9,091 bases of DNA from Oscillospiraceae bacterium. GTDB lineage: Bacteria > Bacillota > Clostridia > Oscillospirales > Acutalibacteraceae. Both the position numbers and the translations under genes were made by a program. The notes under the pieces are model-generated. The model was given only the letters and a program-made list of their open reading frames with translations. It made no database searches and was not told the origin of the DNA. Below, piece by piece: positions 5,780-9,091 of this stretch; position 1 is the stretch's first letter, and the number at the start of each line of letters is the position of its first letter. Location of the stretch: the NCBI GenBank assembly GCA_031254555.1, contig JAIRUF010000112.1:1-9091 (forward strand), written 5' to 3'.

Positions 5780-5956
5780 CTATTTATGCTTCCCCGATAT
5801 TTCAAAGGGGGCACCAGTGCTGTTTCTTTTGTAAGACAATGACCTCAGCGGTTTAAAAATATTAATTATATATTGTCCGGATACAAAATTTTTGTTTTTT
5901 TTATAATCACTTATATAGTTTTTGCTGCCGTTCTCGAACATAAAATCTTCCAACAT
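5780..5956 (-). CDS. Hypothetical 58-residue ORF in frame with and upstream of the phosphoesterase
   Basis: I do not recognise this protein. It runs from ATG 5956-5954 (MLEDFMFENGSKNYISDYKK...) to a TAG at 5782-5780. It is polar at the start, has one modest hydrophobic patch (SGQYIINIFKPL), and a basic C-terminus (RSLSYKRNSTGAP...GKHK); there is no clear signal peptide or membrane helix. AAAGGAG (5971-5965 on the minus strand) lies 8 nt upstream, the only strong ribosome binding site in this unit; a further upstream in-frame TTG at 5974 overlaps that site and is not the start. The ORF shares its reading frame with the phosphoesterase, separated only by the TAG and three sense codons; together they span about 290 codons, a normal YkuE-type length. 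It may be a small independent gene, the 5' part of a gene broken by a nonsense change, or a read-through product. A weak TTGAAT / TTTTAT promoter is possible near 6025-6049. Confidence 0.55.
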   Translation of the reverse strand: MLEDFMFENGSKNYISDYKKNKNFVSGQYIINIFKPLRSLSYKRNSTGAPFEISGKHK

Positions 5957-5964
5957 GATAATAT

Positions 5965-5971
5965 CTCCTTT
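5965..5971 (-). promoter_or_regulatory. Ribosome binding site of the small ORF upstream of the phosphoesterase
   Basis: On the minus strand AAAGGAG (5971-5965) precedes ATG 5956 by 8 nt. It matters because the phosphoesterase ATG (5770) has no comparable site, so ribosomes probably enter this transcript here. Confidence 0.75.
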
Positions 5972-6051
5972 CAATGGGGGGATAAAAGAATTCCTTACCT
6001 TCTCACTAAAAGGATTGCCATAAAATAATTAAAAAATTCAGTGATTCAAAA

Positions 6052-6095
6052 AATAAAAGACTTTAAGGCATTACTCTGCCTTAAAATCTTTTATT
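6052..6095 (-). terminator. Intrinsic terminator of cysK
   Basis: The segments 6052-6070 and 6077-6095 form a 19-bp stem with one mismatch (the base at 6061) and loop TTACTC. Read on the minus strand it is followed by a T run (TTTTATTTTTTG), as expected for a terminator 50 nt after the cysK stop. The opposite strand also ends in an A/T-rich arm, but nothing on the plus strand needs it. Confidence 0.87.
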
Positions 6096-6146
6096 CAAAA
6101 TATTTATTATAAATCATTGACCGCGCTCATAGTTAAACAAGGGCTG

Positions 6147-7073
6147 TCACTCTTCGGCAACAGAGGTAGAAAGATACCTTTCCCCCGTATCCGGGAAGAT
6201 CACAACTATGGTCTTACCGTTGTTTTGAGGACGAGCGGACACCTCTTTTGCTGCATAGGCCGCGGCCCCGGATGAGATACCAACCAAAACTCCCTGCGTC
6301 TTTGCGATCTCATTTGCTGTTTTTACGGCATCGCTTGTCGACACTTTTATTATTTCATCATAGATCTGAGTGTTCAAAATCTTTGGGACAAATCCCGATC
6401 CAATCCCCTGTATACCATGCTTTCCGGGTTCTTCTCCGGAAAGGACGGCTGACTCCTCCGGCTCAACAGCTATTACCTTTATGTTTGGGTTCTTCTCCTT
6501 TAAATATTCTCCGGTTCCCGTTATTGTTCCCCCTGTACCGACACAGCAGACAAGCATATCCACTCCTCCATTTGTGTCCTCCCATATCTCGGGCCCTGTA
6601 GATGCCTTGTGGGCAGCCGGGTTTGCGGGGTTCTCAAACTGCATCGGAATAAAACTGTTTTCCGTAAACATGGAAAGTTCCTGCGCCCTCTCTATAGCTC
6701 CCTTCATACCTAAACTTCCATCTGTCAACACTATCTGAGCTCCGTAAGCCTTAATCAGTAATCTTCTCTCCAAGCTCATAGTCTCCGGCATAGTCAAAAT
6801 TATCTTATACCCTTTTGACGCTGCCACCGCCGCAAGTCCTATGCCGGTATTCCCGCTCGTGGGCTCTATTATCGTCGTATCCTTGTTTATAAGGCCCTCT
6901 TTCTCCGCTGCGTCTATCATAGCCGCGGCAACTCTATCTTTGACGCTTCCTGCAGGATTAAAAAACTCCAGCTTCGCTAATATATTCCCTTGTGCATTGT
7001 GTTCAGCCATAAAATTGTTTAGTCTTAAAAGCGGAGTTGAACCTATAAGGTCAGTAAAACTATTATAAATCAT
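6147..7073 (-). CDS. cysK: Cysteine synthase (O-acetylserine sulfhydrylase)
   Basis: A 308-residue PLP enzyme that makes cysteine from O-acetylserine and sulfide in the cytosol; length is typical of CysK. Landmarks are all present: N-terminal IGSTPLLRL (10-18), the PLP-binding lysine K45 in NPAGSVKDR, the substrate loop PTSGNTG (71-77), the phosphate-binding GTGGTITG (179-186), the GIQGIGSGFVP stretch (220-230), and the SSGAA serine that meets the pyridine nitrogen (267-271). The C-terminus PDTGERYLS is typical of CysK rather than of cystathionine beta-synthase. ATG 7073 is preceded by AAAGGAGGA (7089-7081). It has its own promoter (-10 at 7158-7153), a short structured leader and a terminator (6052-6095). 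No cysE lies beside it. It is divergent from an amino acid importer, which may share its control (inference). Confidence 0.95.
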   Translation of the reverse strand: MIYNSFTDLIGSTPLLRLNNFMAEHNAQGNILAKLEFFNPAGSVKDRVAAAMIDAAEKEGLINKDTTIIEPTSGNTGIGLAAVAASKGYKIILTMPETMSLERRLLIKAYGAQIVLTDGSLGMKGAIERAQELSMFTENSFIPMQFENPANPAAHKASTGPEIWEDTNGGVDMLVCCVGTGGTITGTGEYLKEKNPNIKVIAVEPEESAVLSGEEPGKHGIQGIGSGFVPKILNTQIYDEIIKVSTSDAVKTANEIAKTQGVLVGISSGAAAYAAKEVSARPQNNGKTIVVIFPDTGERYLSTSVAEE

Positions 7074-7088
7074 TATGTAGTCCTCCTT

Positions 7089-7129
7089 TAACTTCCGTTA
7101 ACTTAAGCTGATTTTAAGTTACCTCAGCT
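7089..7129 (-). promoter_or_regulatory. Structured cysK 5' leader with competing hairpins near the ribosome binding site
   Basis: In the minus-strand transcript AGCTGA (7129-7124) can pair with TCAGCT (7111-7106), and TAACTTAA (7121-7114) can pair with TTAAGTTA (7106-7099). The two stems interleave and share a base, so they cannot both form fully. A second AAGTTA (7094-7089) touches the AAAGGAGGA ribosome binding site and could pair with the same TAACTT. This does not match any riboswitch class I know. The pairings are seen; a regulatory role is inference. Confidence 0.4.
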
Positions 7130-7152
7130 CCAAAAAAGCGGTTTATGTGCAC

Positions 7153-7158
7153 ATTATA
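7153..7158 (-). promoter_or_regulatory. cysK promoter -10 element
   Basis: A perfect TATAAT reads on the minus strand at 7158-7153. The best -35 at 17 bp is only TGGTAA, so the promoter may be weak or need an activator. The start would be near 7146, giving a leader of roughly 70 nt. Confidence 0.5.
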
Positions 7159-7187
7159 CCTTATACTGTCGATTTTTACCATAGGTA

Positions 7188-7216
7188 TTGCATAACTAAA
7201 CCTTATTTAGTATAAT
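7188..7216 (+). promoter_or_regulatory. Promoter of the amino acid ABC transporter operon, with an inverted repeat in its spacer
   Basis: TTGCAT (7188-7193) and a perfect TATAAT (7211-7216) are 17 bp apart. Between them CTAAA (7196-7200) and TTTAG (7206-7210) form an inverted repeat around CCTTA, placed exactly where a repressor would block RNA polymerase. The promoter is solid; the operator idea is inference. The start point would be near 7223, about 22 nt before the ATG. Confidence 0.7.
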
Positions 7217-7244
7217 TATTAAAAATTACAGTGGAGGCATTAAA

Positions 7245-8030
7245 ATGAAAAGGTCAAACAAGTTTATTGCACTTGGGTTAGTTTTATCTCTTGTTTTCTT
7301 GCTCTTTGCCTGCGGTCTAGGCGGCGACGGTGAAAGGAAACTCGCAAAAGACGGCAAACTCACAATGGCTACAAACGCTCAGTTTCCTCCATACGAATTT
7401 TATGATGACGATGGAAAAATCACCGGAATAGACGTTGAGATCATGACTCTCATCGCAAAGGAACTGGGTCTTGAGCTTGTTATTGAGGACATGGAGTTTG
7501 ACTCAATAATAGAAGCCGTTCCTTCAGGGAAGGCTGATGTTGGCGCGGCCGGCATGACAGTCACCCCCGACAGGTTAAAGAGCCTCGATTTTACAACAAG
7601 CTATACCAAATCAAACCAGGCCATTATAACAAAAATTGATTCAGCTATTAAAGGTCCCGACGACCTTAACGGCAAAAAAGTGGGCGTACAGCTTGGAACC
7701 ACCGGCGACATCTATTTAAGCGACGACATTGACGACGGCGTATACAAGGATTTAAAACTTGAGCGATATCAAAACGGTATTGAGGCAGTTCAGGCACTGA
7801 TTGCAGGTAAAATTGACGCTGTCGTAATCGATAAGGAGCCCGCAAAAGTATTCGTAGCGCAGAACAAAGGACTGCATATACTCTCAGCGGAATATACTCA
7901 GGAGGACTATGCTATTGCCGTAGCCAAAGGCAATAAAGCTCTTTTAAACGCTATAAACAAGGCGCTTGATAAATTGATACAGGACGGTAAAATACAGGAA
8001 ATCATAGACAAATACATTTCCGCAGATTAA
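7245..8030 (+). CDS. Amino acid ABC transporter substrate-binding lipoprotein
   Basis: A 261-residue extracytoplasmic binding protein, the ligand-capturing part of a polar amino acid importer. Residues 1-22 form a lipoprotein signal (KRSNK, hydrophobic core, LFA) with the lipidated cysteine at 23. The SBP_bac_3 fold starts at LTMATNAQFPPYEF (39-52), continues with GIDVEIMTLIAKELG (61-75), and carries AAGMTVTPDRLKSLDFTTSY (101-120), where T-x-x-R110 is the usual clamp for the ligand carboxylate; DAVVIDKEPA (191-200) supplies the acidic partner (D196 or nearby) for the amino group. The ligand side chain cannot be read from sequence. GTGGAGG (7231-7237) precedes the ATG. It is the first gene of an operon with the permease and ATPase; a hairpin terminator between it and the permease should make this protein the most abundant product. 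Divergent cysK makes a cysteine or cystine ligand thinkable but unproven. Confidence 0.93.
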   Translation: MKRSNKFIALGLVLSLVFLLFACGLGGDGERKLAKDGKLTMATNAQFPPYEFYDDDGKITGIDVEIMTLIAKELGLELVIEDMEFDSIIEAVPSGKADVGAAGMTVTPDRLKSLDFTTSYTKSNQAIITKIDSAIKGPDDLNGKKVGVQLGTTGDIYLSDDIDDGVYKDLKLERYQNGIEAVQALIAGKIDAVVIDKEPAKVFVAQNKGLHILSAEYTQEDYAIAVAKGNKALLNAINKALDKLIQDGKIQEIIDKYISAD

Positions 8031-8044
8031 GCTTACAGTTCATT

Positions 8045-8080
8045 AAAGCGGGTGTGCTTTAAACAGCATACCCGCTTTTT
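8045..8080 (+). terminator. Intercistronic terminator/attenuator between binding protein and permease
   Basis: AAAGCGGGTGTGCT (8045-8058) pairs with AGCATACCCGCTTT (8065-8078), a 14-bp stem with one G-U pair and loop TTAAAC, then five T (8076-8080). The permease starts only 18 nt later without a visible promoter of its own. The hairpin likely lets part of transcription through and lowers permease and ATPase relative to the binding protein. Confidence 0.82.
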
Positions 8081-8097
8081 AACAAGAGGGTTGGTAT

Positions 8098-8820
8098 ATG
8101 GATAATTTTTTAAATTGGGCAAAAAGCTTATACGCGTCTCTGTCTGATGACTTTACTTTAAACTTTATCACCGCGGACAGATGGAAATACCTGTGGGACG
8201 GACTCATCATAACTCTGCAGATAACTTTTTTATCGGCGTTCATCGGCATATTTTTAGGCTTTATAATAGCTATAATCCGCTCTACATACGAAATGACTGG
8301 AAAATCTAAACTGCTTAACGCCATATGCAAATTTTACTTGACTATAATAAGGGGCACACCCGTAGTTATACAGTTGCTTATCATTTACTTTGTAATATTT
8401 GGATCCATGCCTGTCGACAAGATCATCGTGGCCGTCATCGCTTTCGGACTTAATTCAGGTGCCTATGTGGCCGAAATTATACGATCCGGCATATCGTCAA
8501 TAGAAAAAGGACAGTTTGAGGCTGGAAGAAGTCTTGGATTTAACTATGTTCAAACCATGGTTTATATTATTCTTCCTCAGGCCATAAAGAATGTTATCCC
8601 CGCTCTGGCAAATGAATTTATTGTCCTTTTGAAGGAGACGTCTATCGCGGGATACATTGCACTAAACGACCTTACAAGGGGCGGTGCTATAATACGCAGC
8701 CGCACATATTCTGCCTTTATGCCGCTTGTTGCAGTTGCGATAATCTATCTTGTCTTGGTTATGCTTCTCTCGGCGGGCGTTACCAGGCTGGAGAGGAGGC
8801 TTAAAAGCAGTGACCACTGA
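8098..8820 (+). CDS. Amino acid ABC transporter permease (HisM/GlnP family)
   Basis: A 240-residue inner-membrane subunit. An N-terminal amphipathic region (about 1-33) leads into a first membrane span (IITLQITFLSAFIGIFLGFIIAII, in two parts to keep the loop, about 37-60), then FYLTIIRGTPVVIQLLIIYF (79-98), a span around 109-125, the EAA coupling loop EAGRSLGFNYVQTMVYIILP (141-160) that docks the ATPase, ETSIAGYIAL (180-189), and a last span (207-227). RGTP and EAGRSLG are the family hallmarks of the HisMQ/GlnP type. AGAGGG (8085-8090) lies 7 nt before the ATG. The 3' end overlaps the ATPase gene by 11 nt, so the two are translationally coupled. Only one permease gene is visible, so the transporter probably uses a homodimer. 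Confidence 0.94.
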   Translation: MDNFLNWAKSLYASLSDDFTLNFITADRWKYLWDGLIITLQITFLSAFIGIFLGFIIAIIRSTYEMTGKSKLLNAICKFYLTIIRGTPVVIQLLIIYFVIFGSMPVDKIIVAVIAFGLNSGAYVAEIIRSGISSIEKGQFEAGRSLGFNYVQTMVYIILPQAIKNVIPALANEFIVLLKETSIAGYIALNDLTRGGAIIRSRTYSAFMPLVAVAIIYLVLVMLLSAGVTRLERRLKSSDH

Positions 8821-9091
8821 CAATGATATATTGATAAAAGTTGAAGATCTTACCAAATCATTCGGCTCTTTAGACGCCCTGTGCGGTATTTCAACCGAGA
8901 TTAAAAGGGGCGAGGTTGTTGTCATAGTCGGACCTTCCGGATCCGGCAAGTCAACTTTCCTGCGCACTTTAAACCTCTTAGAGATACCCACAAGCGGAAC
9001 CATACATTTTGAGGGCGTTGATATAACCAGTAAAAATGCCAACATCAATATACACCGGCAAAAGATGGGGATGGTTTTTCAGCAGTTTAAT
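8810..9091 (+). CDS. Amino acid ABC transporter ATP-binding protein, 3' end cut by window edge
   Basis: The first 94 residues of a GlnQ-type ATPase, which drives import from the cytoplasmic face. I translated it by hand from GTG 8810: after a short N-terminus come VEDLTKSFGSLDALCGIS (11-28), the Walker A motif GPSGSGKST (41-49), TLNLLEIPTSGTIHFEG (53-69), and the Q-loop MVFQQFN (88-94), where the window ends. Signature, Walker B and H-loop lie outside. GGAGG (8795-8799) sits 10 nt before the GTG, a slightly long spacing; an in-frame TTG at 8831 lacks a ribosome binding site. The gene overlaps the permease by 11 nt in the +1 frame. It completes the binding protein, permease, ATPase order usual for polar amino acid importers. 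Confidence 0.93.
   Translation, partial: MTTDNDILIKVEDLTKSFGSLDALCGISTEIKRGEVVVIVGPSGSGKSTFLRTLNLLEIPTSGTIHFEGVDITSKNANINIHRQKMGMVFQQFN

Noticed and set aside
6370..6738. 122-codon plus-strand open frame opposite cysK
   Set aside because: Shadow of the cysK coding strand, with no ribosome binding site and low-complexity P/S/F-rich text; also 6248-6601 and 6841-7068.
8662..9048. 128-codon minus-strand open frame opposite the permease and ATPase
   Set aside because: Antisense to Walker A and the last permease span; no ribosome binding site or recognisable domain.
1..9091. Mobile elements, CRISPR arrays, tRNA/rRNA genes, toxin-antitoxin or defence genes
   Set aside because: No transposase, terminal inverted repeats, regular spaced repeats or tRNA cloverleaf were seen, and the lone XRE gene has no toxin partner beside it.

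Overview
The window looks like chromosomal DNA of a spore-forming, low-to-moderate GC Bacillota, most probably class Clostridia. The evidence is a DUF2508 (YaaL) plus BofA pair, an S-box (SAM-I) riboswitch in front of metK, strong AGGAGG-type ribosome binding sites, TTG/GTG starts beside ATG, and classical hairpin-plus-T-run terminators. It reads as core metabolism and housekeeping with a few small accessory genes. I see no tRNA, rRNA, CRISPR array, insertion sequence, phage gene or origin.

Layout. (1) Minus strand, 1-472: a bofA-like gene cut by the left edge, preceded by a DUF2508 gene; both are transcribed leftward from a promoter near 513-521. (2) Plus strand, 606-1995: promoter, SAM-I riboswitch with overlapping antiterminator and terminator, then metK (S-adenosylmethionine synthetase). 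(3) 1996-2193: a non-genic stretch with a perfect 14-bp palindrome and a start-less open frame, then a promoter. (4) 2194-2465: a small HTH (XRE) regulator with a terminator overlapping its stop codon. (5) 2542-5070: an apparent operon of two half-size chromate-transporter (CHR) proteins and the ribosome-associated GTPase HflX, closed by a bidirectional terminator. (6) Minus strand, 5081-5956: a metallophosphoesterase preceded, in the same frame and separated by one TAG codon, by a 58-codon ORF that carries the good ribosome binding site. (7) Minus strand, 6052-7158: cysK (cysteine synthase) with its own terminator, promoter and an oddly structured leader. (8) Plus strand, 7188-9091: a polar amino acid ABC importer (lipoprotein, permease, ATPase), divergent from cysK; the ATPase is cut by the right edge.

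How they fit together. metK makes SAM from methionine and ATP and is switched off by SAM through its riboswitch. cysK makes cysteine and lies divergent from an amino acid importer that might supply a sulfur amino acid, although the substrate cannot be read from sequence. HflX and the CHR pair share a transcript but no obvious pathway. I found no convincing new multi-gene system. The observations most worth a second look are the amber-separated ORF pair at 5081-5956 and the repeat-rich cysK leader at 7081-7129.
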